A DNA stretch of 64,000 nucleotides from contig NZ_CP156989.1 in NCBI RefSeq assembly GCF_039880525.1, forward strand, positions 1,674,001 to 1,738,000, read 5' to 3'. The position numbers were made by a program, and so were the translations under genes. Under the pieces are notes generated by a model. That model made no database searches and was not told the DNA's origin. It was given only the letters and a program-made list of their open reading frames with translations. Origin of the DNA: Agrococcus sp. ProA11. Its GTDB lineage: Bacteria > Actinomycetota > Actinomycetes > Actinomycetales > Microbacteriaceae. This document shows positions 44,850 to 60,497 of this stretch, in pieces; position 1 is the stretch's first letter, and every line of letters starts with the position of its first letter.

Positions 44850-46864
44850 CAGCGATCGTCGCCGTCGCGCTGCGCGGGGTCGGCCTCCCCCGCCGTGTCG
44901 TCTGCGACCAGGTCGTCACCGAAGAGCGCGTCGCCGAACAGGGCGTCGGCCTCGTCGAACGCCACGGCATCCGGGGCGCCGGCGTCCGGCGTGGACGCAG
45001 CCTCGGGCGTGGACGCAGCCTCGGGCGTGGACGCAGCGCTCTCCGCCGACGCAGCCGACTCCGACGCAGCGGCCTCGACCGTCGCATCCGGCTCCGGCAC
45101 GGCTGCTGCTTCGACCGCGGCGCCCTGGACGGCGCTCGCGTCCTCGACGCCCTCGAGCGAGCCGTCGAACTCGACGCCCTCGTCCTCTTCGGCGTCGTCG
45201 GTCTCCAGCCGCTCGGTGACGATGCCCATCGATTCGAGCTCGCCGGGAGCCATCGCTGCCTCCAGTGCCTCGATCGCACGGTCGGCGAGCGCGAACCATT
45301 CCGCCGCCTCGTCGTCACGCCCAAGCTCCTCGAGCACGCCGGCGAAGCTCGCGAACAGCGCCGGGCTGTACTCGAAGGCCTTGTCGCGCCGCAGCTCAGG
45401 GATCCGCAGCTCCTCGAGCGCGGCATCCTTCTGGCCGAGGTCGAGGCGCGCGCCGGACTTGACGATCGCGAGCTCGACGCGCACCGCTGCCTCCAGCGTG
45501 GACGCGTCGACGGAGCGCGCCAGCTCGAGCGCCTTCTCGGGACGGCCCAGGCCGCGCTCGCAGTCGGCCATCAGCGGCACCTGGTCGTCACGACCCGTGA
45601 TGCGTCGATACGTGCGCAGCTCGCGGAGCGCGAGCGTGAAGTCGCCCAGCTGGTAGGCGGTGATCGCGAGCGTCTCGCGCACCACGCCGATGCGGCCGGC
45701 GCGTCGGGCCGCGGCCAGCGCGTGCTGGTGCGCCAGCTCAGGATTCTCGTCGATCAGCTCGGATGCCCGGGCCATGTGCTTCGCAACGTAATCGGCGTTG
45801 TCCTTCGTGAGCGTCTTCAGCTGCGCGCGGGCGCCGATGTCGAGATCTTCGGCCTGGATGTCTTCGGGCAGGTCGGGCGCGATGAAGTCGTCATCGCGCA
45901 CCTGCTTGAAGCTCTCGCCTGAGCCGTCGCCTCGATGCTCGAAGTCGCGTCCCGGACGCGCGGCGTCGCGCTGCGGACCCTGGTTGCGCTCGCGCTGATC
46001 GTCGCGACGACGCTGATCGCCGCGGCCGAAGCCTTCGCCATCACGCTGGGGGCGTCGGTCACGGTCGCTGGAGCGGCGCTCGCCATCGCGCTGGGGCTTC
46101 CGGTCGCTGAACTTCCGGTCGCCGTCACGCTGCGGACGCTGGTCGCGGTCGCCGAAGCGACGCTCGCCATCGCGCTGCGGGCGCTGATCGCGGTCACCGA
46201 AACGACGCTCACCATCACGCTGCGGCTTCCGGTCGCCGAACTTCCGGTCGCCGTCACGCTGCGGACGCTGGTCGCGGTCGCCGAAGCGACGCTCGCCGTC
46301 GCGCTGCGGGCGCTGATCGCGGTCACCGAAACGACGCTCACCATCACGCTGCGGCTTCCGGTCGCCGAACTTCCGGTCGCCGTCACGCTGCGGACGCTGG
46401 TCGCGGTCACCGAAGCGACGCTCACCATCACGCTGGGGCTTCCGGTCGCCGAACTTCCGGTCGCCGTCACGCTGTGGACGCTGGTCGCGGTCGCCGAAGC
46501 GACGGTCGCCATCACGCGCTGGACGACGATCGCCATCGCGCTGCGGGCGGCGGTCACCATCGCGCTGCGGGCGACGATCGCCCTCGCTCGAGGGCCGAGC
46601 ACCGTCGGGCCGATAGCCGCGGTCACCGGGGCGGAGCTTGCGCTCGCTGTCGCCGGCGGGACGACGATCGCCATCGCGCTGCGGACGCGAGTCACGGTCG
46701 CCAAAGCGACGCTCGCCGTCACGAGGAGGCCGGCGGTCGCCGTCGCGCGGAGGCTTGCGATCGCCGAATCGGCGATCCCCGTCCCCGGGTGGTCGACCTG
46801 CGTCACCGGATGTGCGGCGGCGGTCGTGGTCCCGACCGGAGTTGCGGTCTGCCTCGTCGTTCAT
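44849..46864 (-). CDS. Repeat-rich Arg/Asp protein with TPR-like middle and acidic tail
   Basis: The 671-residue protein has three parts. Residues 1 to about 310 are a disordered region made mainly of 14-15-residue repeats such as RPQRDGERRFGDRDQ and RPQRDGDRKFGDRK. Residues about 325-550 are TPR-like helices (AAARRAGRIGVVRETLAITA, YRRITGRDDQVPLMADCERGLG). The last ~120 residues are acidic with a run of AASTPE repeats. The Arg/Gly/Asp-rich repeats resemble RNA-binding disordered regions. The TPR part matches proteins found before the HAD phosphatase in related actinomycetes, function unknown. DNA repeat periods are 129, 129 and 84 bases. Confidence 0.8.
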   Translation of the reverse strand: MNDEADRNSGRDHDRRRTSGDAGRPPGDGDRRFGDRKPPRDGDRRPPRDGERRFGDRDSRPQRDGDRRPAGDSERKLRPGDRGYRPDGARPSSEGDRRPQRDGDRRPQRDGDRRPARDGDRRFGDRDQRPQRDGDRKFGDRKPQRDGERRFGDRDQRPQRDGDRKFGDRKPQRDGERRFGDRDQRPQRDGERRFGDRDQRPQRDGDRKFGDRKPQRDGERRFGDRDQRPQRDGERRFGDRDQRPQRDGDRKFSDRKPQRDGERRSSDRDRRPQRDGEGFGRGDQRRRDDQRERNQGPQRDAARPGRDFEHRGDGSGESFKQVRDDDFIAPDLPEDIQAEDLDIGARAQLKTLTKDNADYVAKHMARASELIDENPELAHQHALAAARRAGRIGVVRETLAITAYQLGDFTLALRELRTYRRITGRDDQVPLMADCERGLGRPEKALELARSVDASTLEAAVRVELAIVKSGARLDLGQKDAALEELRIPELRRDKAFEYSPALFASFAGVLEELGRDDEAAEWFALADRAIEALEAAMAPGELESMGIVTERLETDDAEEDEGVEFDGSLEGVEDASAVQGAAVEAAAVPEPDATVEAAASESAASAESAASTPEAASTPEAASTPDAGAPDAVAFDEADALFGDALFGDDLVADDTAGEADPAQRDGDDR
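46060..46560. repeat. In-frame tandem repeats encoding Arg/Asp-rich units
   Basis: On the plus strand CTTCCGGTCGC recurs at 46097, 46226, 46355 and 46439, spaced 129, 129 and 84 bases. All distances are multiples of three, so the repeats stay in frame. They are highly similar to each other, which points to recent expansion and possible length variation. Confidence 0.92.
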
Positions 46865-46894
46865 GGCTCCATGCTCTCATTGGTGGGGACAAAT

Positions 46895-46926
46895 GAAAAA
46901 AGGGGCCCCAGACGAATCTGGGGCCC
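46895..46926 (-). terminator. rRNA operon terminator
   Basis: A perfect 10-base-pair stem (GGGGCCCCAG/CTGGGGCCCC) with a 6-base loop is followed on the minus strand by six T residues. It is 14 bases after the 5S gene and 30 bases before the start of the repeat-rich gene. Confidence 0.93.
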
Positions 46927-46940
46927 CTTTCCAAAAGAAG

Positions 46941-47057
46941 TCCGGCGGTGTCCTACTCTCCCACAGGGTCCCCCCTGCAGTACCATCGGCGCTGAGAGCC
47001 TTAGCTTCCGGGTTCGGAATGTGACCGGGCGTTTCCCTCTCGCTATGGCCGCCGAAA
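46941..47057 (-). rRNA. rrf: 5S ribosomal RNA
   Basis: The minus strand shows the full 5S sequence. It contains CGGCGGCCATAGCGAGAGGG near the 5' end, CCCGAACCCGGAAGCTAAG-like central elements and GTGGGAGAGTAGGACACCGCC near the 3' end. The terminal helix pairs TTCGGCGG with CCGCCGGA. Ends are good to a few bases. Confidence 0.9.
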
Positions 47058-47170
47058 CACTATTGATGTTTCGATCTGCACAGCTCTTCGCATTGCAGCG
47101 AAGGGCTGCGGTTCTCGACCGTACATCGAGAACCACAAAGTGGACGCGAGCAGCAAGCTCATATATATGT
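47058..47170 (-). other. 23S-5S spacer with processing stem half
   Basis: The spacer has no tRNA. Plus-strand bases 47128-47152 match, at 23 of 25 positions, the reverse complement of 50376-50400 in the 16S-23S spacer. In the transcript the two would pair and enclose 23S rRNA, which is the expected RNase III processing stem. Confidence 0.75.
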
Positions 47171-52202
<5,032 letters not shown>

Positions 52203-52347
52203 AAGAAAAGTTGCGTACCAACCGGGGAAAACCGGATGGCAGCGAGTTTGATGCTGACAAAATAGACTGTCTACTGACAATCTGTCTTATCCAAAGGAAT
52301 CGTTCTGTCCGAAGACAGGACGAGTTAATAATTTGGCATTTGACATT

Positions 52348-52370
52348 GTGCACGCTGTTGAGTTCTCAAG
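52348..52370 (-). other. 16S leader processing/antitermination element
   Basis: On the minus strand this is CTTGAGAACTCAACAGCGTG followed by CAC. The TTGAGAACTCAA core is conserved in actinobacterial rRNA leaders, and the rest pairs with the 16S-23S spacer near 50496-50518 as a 16S processing stem. Confidence 0.65.
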
Positions 52371-52423
52371 GATCGGACGCTCTCGTGCTTTCCCTTCCGG
52401 GTCAGCGCCGAGGCAACTTCTCT

Positions 52424-52451
52424 ATCGTAACCACTTCCTGGCGAGTGTCAA
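52424..52451 (-). promoter_or_regulatory. rRNA promoter P3
   Basis: TTGACA (52446-52451) and TACGAT (52424-52429) on the minus strand are 16 bases apart, about 220 bases before the 16S 5' end. Both boxes are close to the sigma-70-type consensus. Confidence 0.75.
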
Positions 52452-52516
52452 TTCGACACGCCGTGCGGAGCTTGACTCCCACCGGATCTTCAGTCCCGGT
52501 TCGTGGCAACCTGTCT

Positions 52517-52544
52517 AGGTTACACGATCCGGAGTGACTGTCAA
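52517..52544 (-). promoter_or_regulatory. rRNA promoter P2
   Basis: TTGACA (52539-52544) and TAACCT (52517-52522) are 16 bases apart on the minus strand. The promoter lies in a 48-base block (52503-52550) repeated at 52582-52629. Confidence 0.8.
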
Positions 52545-52595
52545 GTCGGCTTCTGCCTGGCTTTCGAGTTCGTTCCGGGTTGTGGCAACCTGTCT

Positions 52596-52623
52596 AGGTT
52601 ACGCGATCCGGAGCGACTGTCAA
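52596..52623 (-). promoter_or_regulatory. rRNA promoter P1
   Basis: TTGACA (52618-52623) and TAACCT (52596-52601) are 16 bases apart on the minus strand. The block 52582-52629 differs from the P2 block at only two of 48 positions. Confidence 0.8.
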
Positions 52624-52629
52624 GTCGGC

Positions 52630-52882
52630 GTGTCGCGCTGCCGGCTGCTGTTGCTGCCGACGTGCGCTCCGCACTTTCACCATTGAAGTGGATTGTCACC
52701 ATACTCGCTGTCCGGCTCAGCACGCAAACTGCGCGGTGCCTTGCGGCGAGGAGGTGGTCCCTCTTGATCCGCTGGCCTCTCGGCTCTGCGTCTTTGGGGT
52801 GACAGGTAGAAACATTACAGGCAGGCAGCCCGTGGTGCGCAAAACGCCTGCATCCCGGGCGTGTCTCGCCGTCTTTCTGCGT
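52630..52882. other. Non-coding gap between tyrS terminator and rRNA promoters
   Basis: About 250 bases with no convincing gene, tRNA or further promoter. The part next to P1 could hold upstream activating sequence for the rRNA promoters, but no defined site was recognised. Confidence 0.5.
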
Positions 52883-52915
52883 AAAACGGCGACGGGGGCC
52901 CTCAGGCCCCCGTCG
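52883..52915 (-). terminator. tyrS terminator overlapping the stop codon
   Basis: Eleven-base-pair stem 52890-52900/52905-52915 (CGACGGGGGCC with GGCCCCCGTCG) with a 4-base loop, then CCGTTTT on the minus strand. The tyrS TGA stop (52902-52904) is in the loop. Confidence 0.9.
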
Positions 52916-54224
52916 TGGTGTTCGCGTCGATCGCGGTGTCGACACCTGCGAGTGTCTTCTTGCCGCGTCGCAGGATCGCGAATCTGGTGTGCAGCAGTCG
53001 CCCCTCCAGGGTGGCCGCGGCGTCGTCGATGCGCTCGTTGTTGACGCTGACCCCGCCCTGCGCGATCGCGCGCCGGCCGTCCGAGAGCGTGTCGACCAGC
53101 CCTGTCTCCAGCAGCAGCTGCAGCACCGGCGCATCAGGGGTGGCGGTCGCGTGCTTGTCGAGCGAAGCCACCGCGGCAGCCAGCGTCGGCTCGTCGAGAG
53201 CACCGAGATCGCCCGATCCGAACAGTGCCTGCGAAGCATCGATCGCCTGCTGCGTCGCCTCGGGGCCGTGGATGAACGTCGTCGCCTGGATCGCCAGCTC
53301 GCGCTGCGCCTCGCGCCGGAACGGCGCATCGGCAGTCACCTGCGCCAGCTGCTCGATGCGGGACGAGGGCAGGAACGTGAACGACTTCAGCAGCTGCACC
53401 ACGATCGCGTCGTCCTGGTTGAGCCAGAACTGGTACATCGCATACGGCGTCGTGAGCTTCGGATCGAGCCAGACAGCATTGCCCTCGCTCTTGCCGAACT
53501 TCTTCCCGTCGGCGTCGGTGATGAGGGGCGAGCCGAACGCGTGCGCGTGCGCGCCCTCCGCCTTGCGGATCAGCTCGGTGCCGGCGGTGAGGTTGCCCCA
53601 CTGATCGCTGCCGCCGAGCTGCATCGTGCATCCGTAGCGCAGGTAGAGCTCCCGGAAGTCGAGCCCTTGCAGCACCTGGTAGCTGAACTCGGCGTAGGAG
53701 ATGCCCTCGTCGGATTCCATGCGCGAGGCGACGGCGTCCTTCTTCAGCATCGTGCCGACGCGGAAGTGCTTGCCGATCTCGCGGAGGAAGTCGACGGTCG
53801 ACATCGGCGCCGTCCAGTCGAGGTTGTTCACGAGCCGCACCGCGTTGTCGCCCTCGGCGGAGAGGAAGCGCATCGTCTGCTCGCCCAGGTAGGTGACCCA
53901 CTCGGCGACGGTCTCTCGCTCGTTCAGCTGGCGCTCGCTCGTCGGCTTCGGGTCGCCGATCAGCCCGGTCGAACCGCCGACGAGCGCGAGCGGCCGGTGC
54001 CCCGCGAGCTGCAGGCGCCGCATGATGATCAGCTGTGCCAGGTTGCCGAGGTGCAGGCTCGGCGCGCTCGGGTCGAAGCCGCAGTAGAAGGTGATCGGCT
54101 CGCCCGCGAGGGCCTCAGCGAGTGCCTCGGGATCGGTGGAGACATGCACGCTGCCGCGATACTGCAGCTCGTCCCAGACACTGTCGAATGCTGGGTCGAG
54201 TTGGATGGCGGCGGGTTCGATCAC
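52902..54224 (-). CDS. tyrS: Tyrosyl-tRNA synthetase
   Basis: The 440-residue class I synthetase has HLGN in APSLHLGNLAQL as the HIGH motif and KFGKSEGNAVWLD as the KMSKS motif, plus a C-terminal S4 RNA-binding domain (GGVSVNNERIDD). It charges tRNA-Tyr. GTG at 54224 stands 9 bases after the argH stop, so it may be co-transcribed with the arginine genes. Its end lies within its own terminator hairpin, separating it from the rRNA operon. Confidence 0.95.
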   Translation of the reverse strand: MIEPAAIQLDPAFDSVWDELQYRGSVHVSTDPEALAEALAGEPITFYCGFDPSAPSLHLGNLAQLIIMRRLQLAGHRPLALVGGSTGLIGDPKPTSERQLNERETVAEWVTYLGEQTMRFLSAEGDNAVRLVNNLDWTAPMSTVDFLREIGKHFRVGTMLKKDAVASRMESDEGISYAEFSYQVLQGLDFRELYLRYGCTMQLGGSDQWGNLTAGTELIRKAEGAHAHAFGSPLITDADGKKFGKSEGNAVWLDPKLTTPYAMYQFWLNQDDAIVVQLLKSFTFLPSSRIEQLAQVTADAPFRREAQRELAIQATTFIHGPEATQQAIDASQALFGSGDLGALDEPTLAAAVASLDKHATATPDAPVLQLLLETGLVDTLSDGRRAIAQGGVSVNNERIDDAAATLEGRLLHTRFAILRRGKKTLAGVDTAIDANTTTGA

Positions 54225-54233
54225 TCGACAAAT

Positions 54234-57559
<3,326 letters not shown>

Positions 57560-57570
<11 letters not shown>

Positions 57571-58723
57571 AGGCCGAGTTCTCGTGCACGTAGTCGTGGG
57601 TGAGGTCGTTGGTGCGGATGCTGGCGGTCGCCTCTCCCGCGAAAAGGTCGATGCCGATATGGGTCGCGCGCGGCGTCAGATCCACCTCGTCGCGGGGCCG
57701 ATCGGGCGTGCCGGCGTGACACATGCGCACACCGTTGAAGGTGACGTCGACGACGTACGGGTCGAAGGCCGCATCGGTGGTGCCCATCGCGGCCAGCACG
57801 CGCCCCCAGTTCGGGTCGTTGCCGAAGATCGCCGCCTTGAACAGGTTGGAGCGGGCGACCGAGCGGGCAACCGTCACGGCGTCGTCCTCGGTGGCGGCGG
57901 AGCGCACCTCGATGGTGATGTCGTGGCTCGCGCCCTCGGCGTCGAGCTGCAGCTGCTGCGCGAGGTCGTCGCACACGGCCGCCACCGTGGCGGTGAGCTC
58001 GGCCTCGTCGGCCGCGGTGCCGGAGGCGCCGGAGGCGAGCAGCAGCACGGTGTCGTTCGTCGACATGCAGCCGTCGGAGTCGAGGCGGTCGAAGGTGACG
58101 CGCGTCGCCGCGCGCAGCGCGCGATCGAGCACGTCGGGCTCGGCGACTGCGTCGGTGGTGATGACGACGAGCATGGTCGCAAGGCCCGGCGCGAGCATGC
58201 CGGCGCCCTTCGCCATGCCGCCGACCGTGAATCCGGCGCCAGTGGCGACCGCCTGCTTCGGCACCGAATCGGTGGTCATGATCGCCTGGGCCGCGCGCAG
58301 ACCCGCCGCCTCGTCGTCGGCGAGCGCCGCCGCGGCCGCGTCGACCCCCGCCAGCACGCCCTGGCGGAACGTCTCGTCACCGATGCCGATCAGCCCGGTC
58401 GAGCAGACCTGCACGTCGATGGCGCCGATCGCCAACCGCTCGGCGACGCGCTCCGCGGTCTGGTGCGTGGTCTGGAAGCCGAAGGATCCGGTGAAGCAGT
58501 TGGCGCCGCCGGAGTTGAGGATCACCGCGCGAGCGCTGCCGGACCGCAGCGCCTGCTCGCTCCACAGCACGGGGTTCGCCTTGGCGCGGTTGGCCGTGAA
58601 GACGCCCGCGGCGGCCGAGAGCGGGCCGTCGTTGACGACCAGCGCCACGTCGAGGGCGCCGGTCGACTTCAACCCGGCTGCGACGCCTGCGGCGCGGAAT
58701 CCGGCGGCAGCGGTCACGCTCAC
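57560..58723 (-). CDS. argJ: Glutamate N-acetyltransferase / ornithine acetyltransferase
   Basis: The 387-residue protein is made as a precursor that cleaves itself at Ala182-Thr183 in APGLATMLV; Thr183 then becomes the nucleophile. Family motifs GGMAKGAGM and FGNDPNWGR are present. It moves the acetyl group from acetylornithine to glutamate, making the arginine pathway cyclic. This activity removes the need for argE. The start GTG overlaps the argC stop as GTGA. Confidence 0.95.
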
Positions 58724-59766
58724 GGCGCGACTCCGTCGATGGAGAGCCCGAGATCCTCGTTGAAGCCGAGTGCGATGTTCGCCGACTGGATCGCCGCGCC
58801 GGCGGTGCCCTTGCCGAGGTTGTCGATCGCGGCGATCACCACGACGCGGCCGGCGGCCTCGTCCAGGCCGATGCCCAGGTGCACCGAGTTCGATCCCACG
58901 ACATCCGCCGTGCGCGGGTAGTGGCCCGCATCCGTGACGTGGATGAACGTCTCGTCGCCGTAGGCGGTCAGCCATGCGGAGCGCACCTGCTCGGCCGTGG
59001 CATCGCCGACGAGCGGCGCGGTCACGGTCGCGAGGATGCCGCGCGCCATCGGCACGAGCACGGGGGTGAACGAGTGGCGGATGTCGCCGCCGCCGGCGGC
59101 TCGCAGGTTCTGCGCGATCTCCGGCAGGTGGCGGTGCGTGCCGCCGACCCCGTAGGGCGTGGCCGATCCGGTGAGCTCGGCAGCCAGCAGGTGGGTCTTC
59201 GCGGCGCGACCGGCGCCGGACGATCCGACAGCGAGCACCGAGGTGATCTCGGTGGTGTCGACGATGCCGGCGGCGACGCCGGGCGCGAGCGCGAGGGTGA
59301 CGGCCGTGGCGTTGCAGCCGGGCACCGCGATTCGCCGCGCGGCTCGGAGCTCACGGCGCTGGCGTCCACCATCGGCCAGGATCAGCTCCGGCATGCCGTA
59401 GGGCCAGGTGCCCGAGTGCTCGGAGCCGTAGAAGGCCTGCCACTGATCGGCGCTCTCCAGCCGGTGGTCGGCGCCCGCATCGACCACGAGCGTCGACTCC
59501 GGCAGCCGGGCAGCGAGCGCGCCGGAGTGCCCGTGCGGCAGCGCGAGGAAGACGACGTCGTGGCCTGCGAGGACCTCCGGCGTGGTCTCCTGGAAGGTCA
59601 GGGAGGCGAGGGATCGCAGGTTGGGGTGCACGGAGACGAGGGGCTGCCCGGCATTGGAGTGCGCGGTGACCGTGCGCACCTCCAGCTCGGGGTGCTGCGC
59701 GAGCAGCCGCAGCAGCTCGCCACCTGCGTATCCGCTCGCGCCTGCGACGGCGACGGAGAGGCTCAT
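58720..59766 (-). CDS. argC: N-acetyl-gamma-glutamyl-phosphate reductase
   Basis: The 348-residue protein starts with the NADPH-binding [16 protein letters not shown] and has the catalytic Cys in VPGCNATAV and the His in THRHLPEI. It makes acetylglutamate semialdehyde. ATG at 59766 is preceded by GGAG; the frame continuing to 59844 is antisense-like to the SIMPL gene. Only 10 bases separate it from the SIMPL gene upstream, so the arginine operon promoter lies within or before that gene. No ARG box was recognised. Confidence 0.94.
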   Translation of the reverse strand: MSLSVAVAGASGYAGGELLRLLAQHPELEVRTVTAHSNAGQPLVSVHPNLRSLASLTFQETTPEVLAGHDVVFLALPHGHSGALAARLPESTLVVDAGADHRLESADQWQAFYGSEHSGTWPYGMPELILADGGRQRRELRAARRIAVPGCNATAVTLALAPGVAAGIVDTTEITSVLAVGSSGAGRAAKTHLLAAELTGSATPYGVGGTHRHLPEIAQNLRAAGGGDIRHSFTPVLVPMARGILATVTAPLVGDATAEQVRSAWLTAYGDETFIHVTDAGHYPRTADVVGSNSVHLGIGLDEAAGRVVVIAAIDNLGKGTAGAAIQSANIALGFNEDLGLSIDGVAP

Positions 59767-59776
59767 GCTCTCCAGG

Positions 59777-60463
59777 CTACTGGGCTGTCGATCCCTGCAT
59801 GTGCCGCAGCGGCTCTGCCACGAACCGCACCTCCACTGCCGCATGCACCTCGATCACGCCCGCCTCGAACGAGATGGCGGGCGCGGCGCCGGGTGCACCG
59901 GCGAGCGCCATCGCCTCCATGCGGACGCCGCGCGCGAGCGGAACCGGGGGTGTCGTGCCGGGCTCCTGGATGCTGTCGACCACCGGCGCGCCCAGGGCCG
60001 CGGCCGCCGCGTAGTCCGCGGCGCGCTCGACCGCATCGGCGACCGCGCGCGTTCGGGCGGCGCGAGCGCGATCGCGCTCGGTCTGCTCCGACAGCGACCA
60101 CTGGATGCCGCCCACCTCGTGCACGTCGTGCATCCCGACCCGGCCGATCCACATGCCGAGCGCCTCGAAGTCGATGAAGCGCACGGTCACGGAGGCGGAG
60201 GCGGTGTAGACGGATCGGCGGGGCTCGCCCTCGCCCACCCATTCCTGGCTGTGCGAGATGCCGACGCGGTCGGCCTGCCAGGACTCGGCCGCACCGGCGT
60301 CGACGTGCGAGGTCGCCTCCGCCACCAGGCGCTCGTGCGCGTCGGCCACCACCCGCATTGCGGCTTCGGCGCTCGAGGCGCCCCAGCGCGAGTGCACCGT
60401 GACCGTGGCGCGCTCTGCGCTCGCGCGCTCGACCGCCTCGCCGCAGACCGTGATCTCCACCAT
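59777..60463 (-). CDS. SIMPL-domain (DUF541) protein
   Basis: The 228-residue protein fits the SIMPL/DUF541 family: an N-terminal [21 protein letters not shown], a central [11 protein letters not shown] strand and a C-terminal [17 protein letters not shown]. Members are usually periplasmic; no signal peptide is visible, so this one is probably cytoplasmic. The function is unknown. It lies 10 bases before argC and 34 bases after pheT, probably on a transcript shared with both. Confidence 0.8.
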   Translation of the reverse strand: MVEITVCGEAVERASAERATVTVHSRWGASSAEAAMRVVADAHERLVAEATSHVDAGAAESWQADRVGISHSQEWVGEGEPRRSVYTASASVTVRFIDFEALGMWIGRVGMHDVHEVGGIQWSLSEQTERDRARAARTRAVADAVERAADYAAAAALGAPVVDSIQEPGTTPPVPLARGVRMEAMALAGAPGAAPAISFEAGVIEVHAAVEVRFVAEPLRHMQGSTAQ

Positions 60464-60497
60464 GCTGCGGATGCTACCCCGGCCGGCTGGCGCGGGC

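Larger units (their letters stand above)
52503..52629. repeat. Duplicated 48-bp promoter block upstream of rRNA operon
   Basis: Copies at 52503-52550 and 52582-52629 lie 79 bases apart with 46 of 48 bases identical. Each contains a complete -35/-10 pair, so the duplication gave the operon an extra promoter. Confidence 0.93.

Noticed and set aside
46060-46560. Possible CRISPR array
   Set aside because: Repeats are contiguous, in frame and protein-coding, with no unique spacers.
52541-53329. 262-codon minus-strand frame over the tyrS end and rRNA promoters
   Set aside because: It is an off-frame Arg/Ser-rich translation across tyrS, its terminator and the promoter repeats.
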